Origin: Sphingobacteriaceae bacterium
GTDB taxonomy: Bacteria; Bacteroidota; Bacteroidia; B-17B0; Aurantibacillaceae
NCBI GenBank assembly: GCA_002319075.1
Contig: NVQB01000001.1
Coordinates: forward strand, 1,302,001 to 1,366,000
Length of the DNA stretch: 64,000 nt
Direction: 5' to 3'
The translations under genes were made by a program, and so were the position numbers. The notes beneath the pieces were generated by a model. That model searched no databases and was not told the origin of the DNA. It saw nothing but the letters and a program-made list of their open reading frames with translations. Within the stretch, counting starts at the first letter, position 1, and every line of letters begins with the position of its first letter. Positions 9,102-17,553 of the stretch are shown here, piece after piece.

Positions 9102-9244
9102 ACGCTTAAATTTTTTTGTAAAAATACGTTTTATAACTAACCGATCGTTTTCACCAAACACTAAAAACGTTCCATTTAAATACTCCTGCCCACTTATCTG
9201 GACGGTTTTACGTATAAAAAGCGGGTATAGAAAGCAGGAATTTC

Positions 9245-9278
9245 TCTGTAAAACGGATATTATTTTTTTGTAGATTTG
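9245..9278 (+). promoter_or_regulatory. candidate Bacteroidota-type promoter
   Basis: A perfect -7 element TAGATTTG (TAnnTTTG) lies at 9271-9278, 25 bp before the ATG at 9304, with a poor -33-like TCTG at 9245-9248 and a 22-bp spacer. The -7 match and its position support a promoter for the downstream T9SS protein gene. Confidence 0.5.
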
Positions 9279-9303
9279 CTCCCATACCCTAACCCCAAAT
9301 ACT

Positions 9304-10380
9304 ATGAAAAAAATCTACAAACTTTCTTTTTTAATTCTGGTTCTGCAATTTGTAAACGTGCAAATTACCTTTTCCCAGGCGCCGGTAATCAATGCTGTTC
9401 AGGGGCAGACAATAGTTTGCTCCACTGGTAATATAGCTGCTGCCGTTTACAGCGTTACTGCAAGCAACAACCCAACGTCTTATTACTGGACAGTTTTTAA
9501 TGCGTCGGACGGCTCGGCAACTTTCGCGAGTCCAAGTGCCTCATCGACATCCGTTTCCTTTTCAACAACTTCAGGCGTGGCCAGTTTTACCCTCATGTGT
9601 GTGGCTTATAACGGATCTGGCGTTAGCTCTCCCATAATGCTTGTTGTGAAAGTATTTGAAACGCCTTCTGTAACTTTTTCAGGTGTTAGCACACTTTGCC
9701 AGGGCGGTTCGGGAAACATATCCGCAAGCTCCACAAGCTCTACACTTTTTCAGTCAAGTTCAACAACAATCTTCTGGGCACCTGCAACGGGGCTTAGTTC
9801 CACCTCTTCGCCAAGTGTGATTGCTAATCCTCCCGCTACAACAAACTATACAATTCTTACTTCTTTTGGTCCTTGTACCACTACAAACTATTTTTTAGTT
9901 ACAGTAACTCCAGCACCTTCCGTTAGTGCTATGTTTACACCAAGTGTTATCTGTAAAGGAGAAAAAAGTATTTTAAATCTGAGTGGAACTGCTTTGAGTT
10001 ATTCGGTTAATGGGGCTTTAACTTCCATCTCATCGAGTTATTCACCTACCCAAAACACCTCTTATACCGTAAATGGCACAGGAACGGGAAGTTGTCAGAG
10101 TACGGCAAGTGTTGTTTCCCTGGTTGTAAATCCCTGCACAGGAATTAATGATTACACCGAAGAAAAATCCAGATTGTACATCTATCCTAATCCAAGCAAT
10201 GGAACTTTTAAGTTGAAATCTGAAACAGATGCCCACGTGGTAATCGTTAATGAACTTGGTCAGCAGGTTAAAACACTTCATCTAAACGCAAGTTCTGAGA
10301 CTGCAATTAGCGGTTTAAGTGCAGGAATCTACTTTGTGGTCAGCAAAACTGAGAAAAAGAAAATAGTCGTCACTCCATAA
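9304..10380 (+). CDS. secreted T9SS-sorted Ig/PKD-like protein
   Basis: A 358-residue secreted protein with signal peptide (residues 1-25, ending TFSQA), a Ser/Thr-rich region of two or three Ig/PKD-like beta domains (about 27-275; WTVFN, TLMCVAYNGSG and FWAPATGLSST motifs) and a C-terminal T9SS type A sorting domain (about 287-358, beginning LYIYPNPSNGTF). There is no enzymatic domain, so it is probably a surface or extracellular adhesin-like protein. The gene is flanked by a TAnnTTTG promoter and a strong terminator, so it is monocistronic. Confidence 0.85.
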   Translation: MKKIYKLSFLILVLQFVNVQITFSQAPVINAVQGQTIVCSTGNIAAAVYSVTASNNPTSYYWTVFNASDGSATFASPSASSTSVSFSTTSGVASFTLMCVAYNGSGVSSPIMLVVKVFETPSVTFSGVSTLCQGGSGNISASSTSSTLFQSSSTTIFWAPATGLSSTSSPSVIANPPATTNYTILTSFGPCTTTNYFLVTVTPAPSVSAMFTPSVICKGEKSILNLSGTALSYSVNGALTSISSSYSPTQNTSYTVNGTGTGSCQSTASVVSLVVNPCTGINDYTEEKSRLYIYPNPSNGTFKLKSETDAHVVIVNELGQQVKTLHLNASSETAISGLSAGIYFVVSKTEKKKIVVTP

Positions 10381-10397
10381 ATATTAATTTTAATTTT

Positions 10398-10423
10398 AAA
10401 AACCGGTTAAGGCCGGTTTTTTT
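10398..10423 (+). terminator. intrinsic terminator
   Basis: A 9-bp stem AAAAACCGG/CCGGTTTTT with a 6-nt loop runs into a T tract 18 bp after the stop of the T9SS protein gene. This is a good rho-independent terminator. Confidence 0.8.
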
Positions 10424-10454
10424 ATTTTTACTGACTAAACACTAAATCGGATTT

Positions 10455-12296
10455 ATGAATCAAGCAGTGCGGACAAAACTTTTCCTACTTGGCATAGTAA
10501 TTTCTTCTGTAATTGGCTTCCCTTTTATTCTGGATCCAACATTGATGCCGCGATTCATAGCGCTGGTAATTTTTGCAGCTCTGAGCTTGTACTTTTTTTA
10601 TAAGGTTAATAGTTCATTCATTGTAAAAGTTGATCTCATTCTTCTTTCCTATGCCTCTTACACTTTGTTTTGCTGTCTCTCGTTCTTGTGGTCCACAACA
10701 AGTTCCGAGGCCATATTTGAATCTTCTAAACAGTTTTTGAATTTATTTGTTTTTCTACTGACTTATTTTAGTTTAAAAACAGACTATACCTTCTTCATAA
10801 AATCTCTTCTTAAAGTTTCTGTTATTCTTTTTGTATTTATTTTTCTTTTTGCTCTTTTTCAAATTTCGGGATTGGAAAACCTGGATAAGGAGTCTCTGTA
10901 TCAGGTTAAAAGTATACAAGGTCATAAAAATTTATTTTCGAGTTTTCTTTTTCTGAATCTCTTCTTTTTAATAAGTGCAACTTATAAACTTGAAAAAAAA
11001 TGGAAGTTAATGGCGGGCATTTGCATTGCACTTAACCTGGGCCTTCTTTTTTTTCTTAGAACAAAAGCTGTGTGGACAGGATCAGGAATCGCTCTTTTAG
11101 TTTTTATTACTTTCTATCTGTTTTCTAAAAGCGTTAAAAGCTCAAAGCACAAACTAAATTTAGCTGTGGTCTTAGCATTGACTATTGGCTTTGCCAACCT
11201 ATTCTTTTTAGGACTTTTACAACCTATCATTCAAAAAAGTGTACACTATACTTCGAAGGCCGATTCATTAAACGCACTTACGGGTATTAAACTAGAAGAA
11301 GAACGTTTAATCATGTGGGATAAGACCTACCATCTCATTCAGCAAAAACCTGTGGCGGGCGTTGGGATGGGAAACTGGCAGGTTCATTTTCCAGATGCTA
11401 CTCTAAGCGGATTATGGCGTGGAGAAGATTTAAATTACACTTATCAAAGGCCGCATAATGATTTTCTGTGGATACTTTCGGAAACAGGGCTTGTGGGCTT
11501 CAATTTATTTTTACTGTTTTTGTTCTCAACACTCTTCCTGTTAGTCAGAACTCTTCGCGTACTCTATCCAGGTACCGATAAGAACTTACAACTTGATATT
11601 TTAGTTTGCGTGGCTTTTATCAGCGGCTATTACACCATTTCATTTTTTGATTTCCCTAAAGAACGCATCGAACATGGCATCTGGATCAATCTCATTTTAG
11701 GATTTGCCTATTATCTTATAAAAACGCAGGGTTCACCAAGGTTCTATTTCACTATTAGAATTGGCAGAAGTCATCTGGCCATTACTGCAGTTTTACTTAT
11801 TTTTATTTTTAGTATTGGACTCTTAAGATTTAAAGGTGAATTTTTTATGAGAAGGCTACTGATCTACAAAAGCACCAATCAACTTCTTAACGTTGTAAGT
11901 TCAGGTAACAGTGCTCAATCTTTTGCCTACACGATTGACGCTACATCCGTTCCTGTTAGCTGGTATACCGGCAACGCAAAAGCGGCGCTTGGACACTTTG
12001 AGGATGCCCAGAAGGATTTTATAACTGCCTATAAATTAAGCCCCTTCAATAAAAATGTTTTAAATGATCTGGGATCGTCTTACGTGTATACCAATGATGT
12101 GTTACGGGCTAAAGTACTTTACGAAGAGGCTGCCCGTATTAGCCCCCGTTTCGACGATCCTAAATTAAATCTTGCTGCGATGTATATCAATGCGAAAGAT
12201 TTTAAAACGGCTTCCTTCTGGCTAAAATCTTTAATGCACGATTCTGAACGTAGAAAAAATTACGAGCAAATTGTGGGAGCGTTAAGCGACAAGTAA
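10455..12296 (+). CDS. O-antigen ligase/polymerase-like membrane protein with C-terminal TPRs
   Basis: Polytopic inner-membrane protein of 613 residues: about ten to twelve hydrophobic helices in residues 1-460, then a C-terminal region (about 490-613) with tetratricopeptide-like helices (WYTGNAKAALGHFEDAQKDF, LNDLGSSYVYTNDVLRAKVL). The Wzy_C/WaaL signature sits in the large periplasmic loop, GVGMGNWQVHFP then YQRPHNDFLWILSETGLVGF at about 335-355. Proteins with this layout join or polymerise surface glycans, or glycosylate proteins at the periplasmic face. The heptose-nucleotide operon nearby fits a surface-glycan role, though it is not adjacent. Confidence 0.85.
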   Translation: MNQAVRTKLFLLGIVISSVIGFPFILDPTLMPRFIALVIFAALSLYFFYKVNSSFIVKVDLILLSYASYTLFCCLSFLWSTTSSEAIFESSKQFLNLFVFLLTYFSLKTDYTFFIKSLLKVSVILFVFIFLFALFQISGLENLDKESLYQVKSIQGHKNLFSSFLFLNLFFLISATYKLEKKWKLMAGICIALNLGLLFFLRTKAVWTGSGIALLVFITFYLFSKSVKSSKHKLNLAVVLALTIGFANLFFLGLLQPIIQKSVHYTSKADSLNALTGIKLEEERLIMWDKTYHLIQQKPVAGVGMGNWQVHFPDATLSGLWRGEDLNYTYQRPHNDFLWILSETGLVGFNLFLLFLFSTLFLLVRTLRVLYPGTDKNLQLDILVCVAFISGYYTISFFDFPKERIEHGIWINLILGFAYYLIKTQGSPRFYFTIRIGRSHLAITAVLLIFIFSIGLLRFKGEFFMRRLLIYKSTNQLLNVVSSGNSAQSFAYTIDATSVPVSWYTGNAKAALGHFEDAQKDFITAYKLSPFNKNVLNDLGSSYVYTNDVLRAKVLYEEAARISPRFDDPKLNLAAMYINAKDFKTASFWLKSLMHDSERRKNYEQIVGALSDK

Positions 12297-12303
12297 CAAA
12301 AAA

Positions 12304-12765
12304 TCATTTAAAACTTAAAGGAGCTGAACGGTTATAAGACAGCAGTGTGTCGGCATTTCGCCGGCGTGCATACCTGGCCAGATAAGAACCAGGAGTGGTG
12401 TGACCGGAGTATAAGTAGATTTGTTTTACTGAATGCTCTCTGCACCATTTGTCGAGACCTATAGAAATAAATGCGGAGTGGTCGTAAACCAAAAGTGATG
12501 GCAGCTGTTTTAATTTCCCTAAACGCGTCAACATCTTCACTATCTGAGTTTCCACCGAACTGTTTATTTCGATTGCTTCCAGAGCCAATACCAATTTTTT
12601 GGACTGGTCTGCCAGTGTTATAAATTTAATTTCGCGGCCATTCCACAACGTCTCGCCTGTAAAACTTAGTTCCCAGATTTTTGACGACTGACTTAAATCA
12701 ATAAGATTTTGTTTGTACAATTTATTGAGGCGCGTGTTTTTTATAAGTCTGCTTGAATTAAACAT
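12304..12765 (-). CDS. degenerate IS3-type integrase-core (rve) fragment, catalytic residues lost
   Basis: An intact 153-residue frame whose residues 26-143 follow the IS3-family OrfB integrase core segment by segment: KIWELSF for NQVWSMDF, NGREIKFITLADQSKK for DGRRFRVLTVVDDFTR, LLVYDHSAFIS for the SDNGTEFTS region, GLDKWCREHSVKQIYLYSG for the helix before the PGKP loop, and PGSYLARYARRRNADTLLS for NGFVESFNGRLRDELL. Of the DDE triad only Asp95 remains; the first Asp is Ser34 and the Glu is Ala130. It lacks the OrfB N-terminus, OrfA and visible inverted repeats. It lies 17 bp downstream of gapN on the same strand. It is a dead remnant or a repurposed domain. Confidence 0.6.
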   Translation of the reverse strand: MFNSSRLIKNTRLNKLYKQNLIDLSQSSKIWELSFTGETLWNGREIKFITLADQSKKLVLALEAIEINSSVETQIVKMLTRLGKLKQLPSLLVYDHSAFISIGLDKWCREHSVKQIYLYSGHTTPGSYLARYARRRNADTLLSYNRSAPLSFK

Positions 12766-12782
12766 ATTTTTTAATGACTGCT

Positions 12783-14414
12783 TTAGAAAATAAACTTTGT
12801 ACTTAAAAAATTTGAACGTTCGTTACTGATAATATCGTTGATCAATTCTTTATTATTATCTGTAAGTTTGGTTGCTACGAGTGAACGGATGGAGAAAGCG
12901 CGTAAAGCATCATGCACTGAAAGAGTTCCTTCAGCACTGTCTTTTCTGCCTGTAAAAGGAAAAGAATCGGGTCCGCGCTGGCTTTGACTATTAATGTTTA
13001 CACGACCTACAAGATTTACAGCAACATCAATAACCTGTGCAATTTCTGCAGAATCGTTACTGAACAAACTCATTTGTTGCCCGTAAGTTGAATCGATCAT
13101 ATATTGAATAGCTTCGCTTATATCATCAAAAGGAACGATTGGAATTACCGGACCAAATTGTTCTTCGTGGTATAATTTCATTTTATCATTTACCGGATAT
13201 ACAACGGCAGGATAAACAAACGACTCAGAAGTTGCGCCACCGTTTTCGTTCATAACACTTGCTCCGTGAGCCACCGCGTCGTCGATACATTCTTTCAAAT
13301 ATCCTGGCTTATGGGGCTCAGGCAGTGGAGTAAGATTAACACCTGGTTCCCATGGCATTCCATATTTTAATTTTGCGATAGCTTCATTAAGTCCCTTAAT
13401 AAATTCGGTAGCCAGAGAACGATGTACCAGAATAATTTTGAGAGCTGTGCACCGCTGACCGTTAAAGGACAAAGCCCCTAAAATAGTTTCCTGTACTGCC
13501 TGTGTTAAGTCGGCATGTTTAGAAACGATTGCTGCATTTTTAGCATCTAATCCCAATACTGCGCGAAGACGGTTTACTTTTGGATGTAATTTTTTAATAT
13601 CATTAGCTACGCGGCTAGAACCGATAAGCGAAAGAACATTTACTTTACCAGATTTCATTAATACAGGAACAATATCAGCACCTCTTCCATAAATACTATT
13701 TACCACACCTTTTGGGAAACACTCTTTAAATGCTTCCAGCAGAGGGTAATGTAAAAGCGTTCCATGCTTTGGTGTTTTAAATAACAAAGTATTTCCCATA
13801 ATGATAGCGGGAATTAACGTTGTATATGTTTCGTTTAAAGGATAATTAAATGGCCCCATGCAGAGTACAACTCCCAGGGGAACGCGGCGCGCTTGTCCGG
13901 CTATGCCTTGCTCAATGGCAAAGTTAGAGGCCTGGCGATCCATGGTTTTTAAAGCGTCAACCGTAGCGTAAATGTATTCAATGGTGCGATCAAACTCTTT
14001 TACAGAATCGGTGTACGATTTGCCGATCTCCCACATAATGAGTTTAACAGTAAGATCTTTTTTCTTTATGATATGATGAACAAATTTCTCTACGCATTTG
14101 ATTCTGCTGCTCACACTCATTGAAGGCCACTCGCCTCTCCCGTGATCGTACGCGTTTTCTGCTGCGGCCAGAGCCTCGAGTGCTTCAGTTTCGCCACAAA
14201 TAGGATAGGTGCCAATGAGTTTACGTTCTAAACCTTTTTCTGTTCTGATACAAACGGGTGAATATACTTTGTGCGTAGCTCCCGACCATTTCTTCATTTC
14301 CCCGTTAATGAGGAATTCATTCTGGTTAATTTCTTCATTCAAACGGTATTCAGCGGGAATCTGATCTTCCGATACGAATATTTTTTCGAAGGATACTTTT
14401 TCTTTTATTATCAT
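12783..14414 (-). CDS. gapN: NADP-dependent non-phosphorylating glyceraldehyde-3-phosphate dehydrogenase-like ALDH
   Basis: Cytoplasmic aldehyde dehydrogenase of 543 residues. The predicted reaction is glyceraldehyde 3-phosphate + NADP+ to 3-phosphoglycerate + NADPH. Visible are MGPFNYPLNE with Asn190, the cofactor motif LIGSSRVA at about 263-270 and catalytic Cys322 in FNGQRCTALK, which matches GapN/ALDH family 11. The usual ELGGK glutamate is replaced: the aligned segment reads LGLDAKN (Gly288). The upstream region holds a LacI-like composite operator and CTGAAC direct repeats shared with pectin promoters, so it may process the triose phosphate made by KDPG aldolase. Other ALDH substrates remain possible. 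Confidence 0.75.
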   Translation of the reverse strand: MIIKEKVSFEKIFVSEDQIPAEYRLNEEINQNEFLINGEMKKWSGATHKVYSPVCIRTEKGLERKLIGTYPICGETEALEALAAAENAYDHGRGEWPSMSVSSRIKCVEKFVHHIIKKKDLTVKLIMWEIGKSYTDSVKEFDRTIEYIYATVDALKTMDRQASNFAIEQGIAGQARRVPLGVVLCMGPFNYPLNETYTTLIPAIIMGNTLLFKTPKHGTLLHYPLLEAFKECFPKGVVNSIYGRGADIVPVLMKSGKVNVLSLIGSSRVANDIKKLHPKVNRLRAVLGLDAKNAAIVSKHADLTQAVQETILGALSFNGQRCTALKIILVHRSLATEFIKGLNEAIAKLKYGMPWEPGVNLTPLPEPHKPGYLKECIDDAVAHGASVMNENGGATSESFVYPAVVYPVNDKMKLYHEEQFGPVIPIVPFDDISEAIQYMIDSTYGQQMSLFSNDSAEIAQVIDVAVNLVGRVNINSQSQRGPDSFPFTGRKDSAEGTLSVHDALRAFSIRSLVATKLTDNNKELINDIISNERSNFLSTKFIF

Positions 14415-14500
14415 GATTTCAATTTTTGAATTTTGGTTTGCGAACGTCAGCTTAGAAATTATTCAGCTTAGCTAAACCTGAAATTATCCTTTTATACCTG

Positions 14501-14526
14501 CTGAACTATCCTGAACCGGCCTGACC
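14501..14526 (-). promoter_or_regulatory. three 10-bp-spaced CTGAMC direct repeats upstream of gapN
   Basis: CTGAAC, CTGAAC and CTGACC begin at 14501, 14511 and 14521, exactly one helical turn apart. On the minus strand they read GTTCAG, with TTCAGGATAGTTCAG in the middle, very like TACAGGATAGAACAG at 37123-37137 upstream of the GH28 module. They are 87-112 bp upstream of gapN. This is a candidate operator; the binding protein is unknown, and the adjacent GntR regulator is one option. Confidence 0.45.
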
Positions 14527-14626
14527 TTACAATTTCTTAACGTTGGTTCGGGAATAGATTGCAACGCTCAAAAACAATGTTACAGAATAAAAAACGCGAT
14601 GACGACAAAGCGAATGGAATTAATTA

Positions 14627-14652
14627 CGCAATCGTTTTCGGCATCGATTGCA
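14627..14652. promoter_or_regulatory. LacI-like composite operator, copy 1
   Basis: A 26-bp near-palindromic element built as CGCAATCGTT, a TTCGG core and CATCGATTGCA. It aligns without gaps to copies at 17470-17495 and 50886-50911. The CGCAAnCG..CGnTTGC arms are typical of LacI-family operators. It lies between the GntR gene and gapN, 213 bp upstream of the gapN start. Confidence 0.55.
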
Positions 14653-14682
14653 ACCGAAATTTGAAAAAACACCAATTAAAAT

Positions 14683-15714
14683 TTAAAGAGACTCTCTTAA
14701 AATAAGAGCGAAGGGGATTTCGACCTGGCTTGTAGAATGCTCAAGTACAAGCTTTGCGGCCGTTTCGCCCATGAGTTTAAAATCTGTAGAGACAGTTGTT
14801 ATTCCTTTGAGGATTATTTTTTTCAGAGGCACTTCGTTGTAAGAAATGATTCCGATATCTGTTCCGATATGAAGGCCCTGAGAAATAATGCGTTCGATTA
14901 AGACCACCAGATCATCTTCCATTAAATTAATAAAAACATCGCCTTTATTAATTGTTTCATGCGTTACAGAAGGAATTACTTTACACTCGAATTTAAATTC
15001 TGCACAAAAGCGTTTTACACCTTCAATAATTTCTTCGGGATAGTAACTGTTTTCGGGAAAAATTATTTTTATCGTGGAATAATTTCTCAGGCGTGTTTCA
15101 GCTTTTGTAAGCGCAGAATAGATATCCTTGGAGAAATTTTCGTAGACAGCACCATACTCGCCTTTAATGCCGGGCATAGATCTATCCAATATAATTAATT
15201 TTCCTTTGGGGATTGTATTGATAATTTCATGTGCATTTTCACCTCCCTCAATAAAATGGGGAATGATCACATAATAAGAATAATCCTGCTTAGCGTTGGC
15301 GAGTATTTTTTTGAACAAACCAAAATCGCTGTTATAAATAAAAAGATCTATAAAAACATTTTCGCCCATTGCTGCGGCGAAGGAATCATAAATGATTTTT
15401 TTGTGCGCGCTGAGTTTATTAAACAATAAAAAAATACGTGTTGGTTTTGTAAAATCTGTATTCTCAATAAAATAGCCTTTGCCCGGAACGGAGCCCAGTA
15501 CGCCTTTTTGTTTCAGCGATCTATAGCCTTTTTCGGCAGTATCCCTCGAAATTTCAAGTTGAAAACTTAATTCGTTGATAGAAGGAAGAAGATCGCCTTT
15601 CTTAATGGAACCAGAAGCAATACCGTCTAATATAGAATTATAGAGCTGAAGATATTTAGGAGTGGATGAGTATTCATTCACCTTTATCAGCTCAAACATT
15701 CTTTTTGCATCCAT
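14683..15714 (-). CDS. GntR-family regulator with periplasmic-binding-protein-like effector domain
   Basis: A 343-residue one-component regulator. Residues about 14-86 are a GntR winged helix-turn-helix (YLQLYNSILDGI, LPSINELSFQLEISRDTAEK, GSVPGKGYFI). Residues about 93-343 resemble the LacI/ribose-binding-protein sugar-sensing domain rather than the FadR or UTRA domains usual in GntR proteins; this HTH_GntR plus Peripla_BP layout is common in Bacteroidota. Its start overlaps the LacI stop (TAATG), so the two are translationally coupled. The position beside the pectin locus suggests it senses a pectin-derived sugar. Targets are not proven. Confidence 0.85.
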   Translation of the reverse strand: MDAKRMFELIKVNEYSSTPKYLQLYNSILDGIASGSIKKGDLLPSINELSFQLEISRDTAEKGYRSLKQKGVLGSVPGKGYFIENTDFTKPTRIFLLFNKLSAHKKIIYDSFAAAMGENVFIDLFIYNSDFGLFKKILANAKQDYSYYVIIPHFIEGGENAHEIINTIPKGKLIILDRSMPGIKGEYGAVYENFSKDIYSALTKAETRLRNYSTIKIIFPENSYYPEEIIEGVKRFCAEFKFECKVIPSVTHETINKGDVFINLMEDDLVVLIERIISQGLHIGTDIGIISYNEVPLKKIILKGITTVSTDFKLMGETAAKLVLEHSTSQVEIPFALILRESL

Positions 15715-16754
15715 TATTTTTTCTTTTTCTTGAATGAAGATTCGCGTTCAAATAACTGGCAGGGTAAAACGTTGTAATTAAATTTTTCAAGCTTGGTTTT
15801 ACTGGCTATTAACTGAAGTAAAAGATTTATAGCATTTTGTCCTATATCAAAGGCGGGTTGATGCACCACAGATAGTGAGGGGTTGAGCAGTTCACTTAAA
15901 TCGCGGTTAGAAAATCCAACCAGTGCCACATCGTCGGGCATTTTAATATTATTGGCCTTTAGATAACGCAGCGTTCTCGTAGTTAAATTATCTCCACAAG
16001 TAAGAATTGCATCCGGCTTCACCTTCATACTGAACAGTTCCTGTAATGAATTTTCAACTTCATTGAGAACCATTCCACCATGTGCGCAGTATTTCACGTA
16101 ATCCGGGTTAGGGACAATTTTATTTTCAAGGTGCGCTTTCAAATAGCCAGCGTGCCTGTTTTGCATGGTAGAAAGATGCGGGGCATTTCCCAGAAAAGCA
16201 ATTTTTTTGTAGCCATTTTTAATAAAATGAGTTACTGCGTCGTAAGCTCCTTGCTCGTTATCAGAAATAACTTTATGTGTTTTTATTTCATTTGCAATAC
16301 AATCGAAAAATACGATGGGCATATTTTTATCGTGCAATCCCTGGTAATGGTCTACGTTGGTGGTTTCCGAAGAAAGGGAAACCAAAAGGCCATCCACAGA
16401 ACGAGAGGCAAGATGGGCTACGTTAATCAACTCTCTTTCGTATGAGCCATAGGTTTGTGTGATAATAACATTGTATCCTTTATCATAGGCGATGGATTCA
16501 ATTCCGTTAATGGCCTGGGAGAAAAAATTATTTGCAATTTCACTTACAACAATTCCAATAGCCTTACTTGAACGCTCCTTCAGACTCAGTGCAATCTGAT
16601 TTGGCTTATAGTTCATTTTTTGGGCGTACTCTGTAACTATGCGTTTTGTTTCGGCGCTAATTTCATAGCTATCTCTTAAGGCCCGCGATACTGTTGAGAT
16701 TGACAACCCTAGTGCCTTTGCAATATCCTTAATGGTTATGGTCTCAAATTTCAT
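15714..16754 (-). CDS. LacI-family transcriptional regulator
   Basis: A 346-residue regulator from the ATG at 16754; a start 18 bases further upstream is possible. The N-terminal helix-turn-helix and hinge read IKDIAKALGLSISTVSRALRDS and MNYKPNQIALSL. The rest is a sugar-binding effector domain (AIGIVVSEIANNFFS, GAYDAVTHFIKNGYKKIAFLG, VGFSNRDLSELLNPSLSVV). The protein is the natural candidate to bind the CGCAAnCGTT-type composite operators at 14627, 17470 and 50886. Its gene is upstream of and overlaps the GntR gene, and both lie beside the divergent susC. The inducer could be a uronate or 2-keto-3-deoxygluconate derivative; that is inference. Confidence 0.9.
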   Translation of the reverse strand: MKFETITIKDIAKALGLSISTVSRALRDSYEISAETKRIVTEYAQKMNYKPNQIALSLKERSSKAIGIVVSEIANNFFSQAINGIESIAYDKGYNVIITQTYGSYERELINVAHLASRSVDGLLVSLSSETTNVDHYQGLHDKNMPIVFFDCIANEIKTHKVISDNEQGAYDAVTHFIKNGYKKIAFLGNAPHLSTMQNRHAGYLKAHLENKIVPNPDYVKYCAHGGMVLNEVENSLQELFSMKVKPDAILTCGDNLTTRTLRYLKANNIKMPDDVALVGFSNRDLSELLNPSLSVVHQPAFDIGQNAINLLLQLIASKTKLEKFNYNVLPCQLFERESSFKKKKK

Positions 16755-16846
16755 GTCTATTACTTTAAACAAGTATACACAAAAATTGTAATAAGTAAAA
16801 CAAAAACAGGGAAAGCAGTGCTAATACAGGGCAAATAGATAAAAAA

Positions 16847-17368
16847 TTAAAGTGAATATTTTTCTTTGATGAACGCTTGCATTTTTTTTATTTCTGCAGG
16901 TTGCGTAATTTTTAATTTCCAAAGAGCATCTACCAAAAGGAGTAAAAGTTCTGTTTCTTTTTCCGGCTTTTTATAATCAAGTTCTGAAAAAGCCTTAACC
17001 AGCAGGGCGTACACGGGCTTGATAAAAGCAGCGTGTTGTTTGCCGGAAATATCCATGAACATAAGCCTGGATTGTAATTCCCAAAAATCAGGCTCTTCTG
17101 TAACAAGTTTATAAGGTAATTCTATGATGTTAAAAATAAATTTACGCGGATCACTTTCTTTCATCATGCCCCGATTTTGCTCGATCACACGCTTGTATCC
17201 ACTTTTGATTATGAAAGTGAGCAATTGCTCTTTGTTTCCAAAATGTTTAAAAATCAATGCTTCAGAAACTCCAGCCTCCTGGGCTATAAGCTGTGTGGTT
17301 GTGCTTCTGTAGCCCTTGTGCGCGAAAAGATTAAGCGCCACTTCACTGATTTTTTGTTTACGATCCAT
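16847..17368 (-). CDS. TetR-family transcriptional regulator
   Basis: A short (173-residue) TetR-type regulator. The N-terminal helix-turn-helix covers residues 1-50 (ISEVALNLFAHKGYRSTTTQLIAQ, VSEALIFKHFGNKEQLL). The ligand domain is unassigned. It diverges from susC at 17617 across 248 bp holding both a LacI-like composite and an 18-bp palindrome AGTAAGTGAATACTTACT. That palindrome belongs to a motif found before all four pectin modules, so this protein is my first candidate to bind it. TetR proteins near polysaccharide loci more often regulate efflux, so the link needs binding data. Confidence 0.88.
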   Translation of the reverse strand: MDRKQKISEVALNLFAHKGYRSTTTQLIAQEAGVSEALIFKHFGNKEQLLTFIIKSGYKRVIEQNRGMMKESDPRKFIFNIIELPYKLVTEEPDFWELQSRLMFMDISGKQHAAFIKPVYALLVKAFSELDYKKPEKETELLLLLVDALWKLKITQPAEIKKMQAFIKEKYSL

Positions 17369-17469
17369 TCGGATAAGTCGTTTTTTTGTTACTCAAATCT
17401 ATTCAAAAAAAGCCGAATTTTTATTTTATAAGCTCCGATAGTTACAAAACTTTGCCCGGACCGCAAACT

Positions 17470-17495
17470 CGCAAACGTTTCCGGCAACGATTGCG
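17470..17495. promoter_or_regulatory. LacI-like composite operator, copy 2
   Basis: A 26-bp element CGCAAACGTT-TCCGG-CAACGATTGCG between tetR and susC. It matches copy 1 at 21 of 26 positions. A further half site CGCAAACT starts at 17462, directly upstream. It is 121 bp before the susC start and can affect either divergent gene. Confidence 0.6.
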
Positions 17496-17553
17496 CAATT
17501 TTTCTTTTAGTTTATTTAACAATAGGGGCAAAAATGTCATACAATTGTTATCG

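Noticed and set aside
12240-12800. Terminal inverted repeats or target duplications around the IS3-like fragment
   Set aside because: Looked for at both sides of the frame; none recognisable, so no insertion sequence boundaries are reported.
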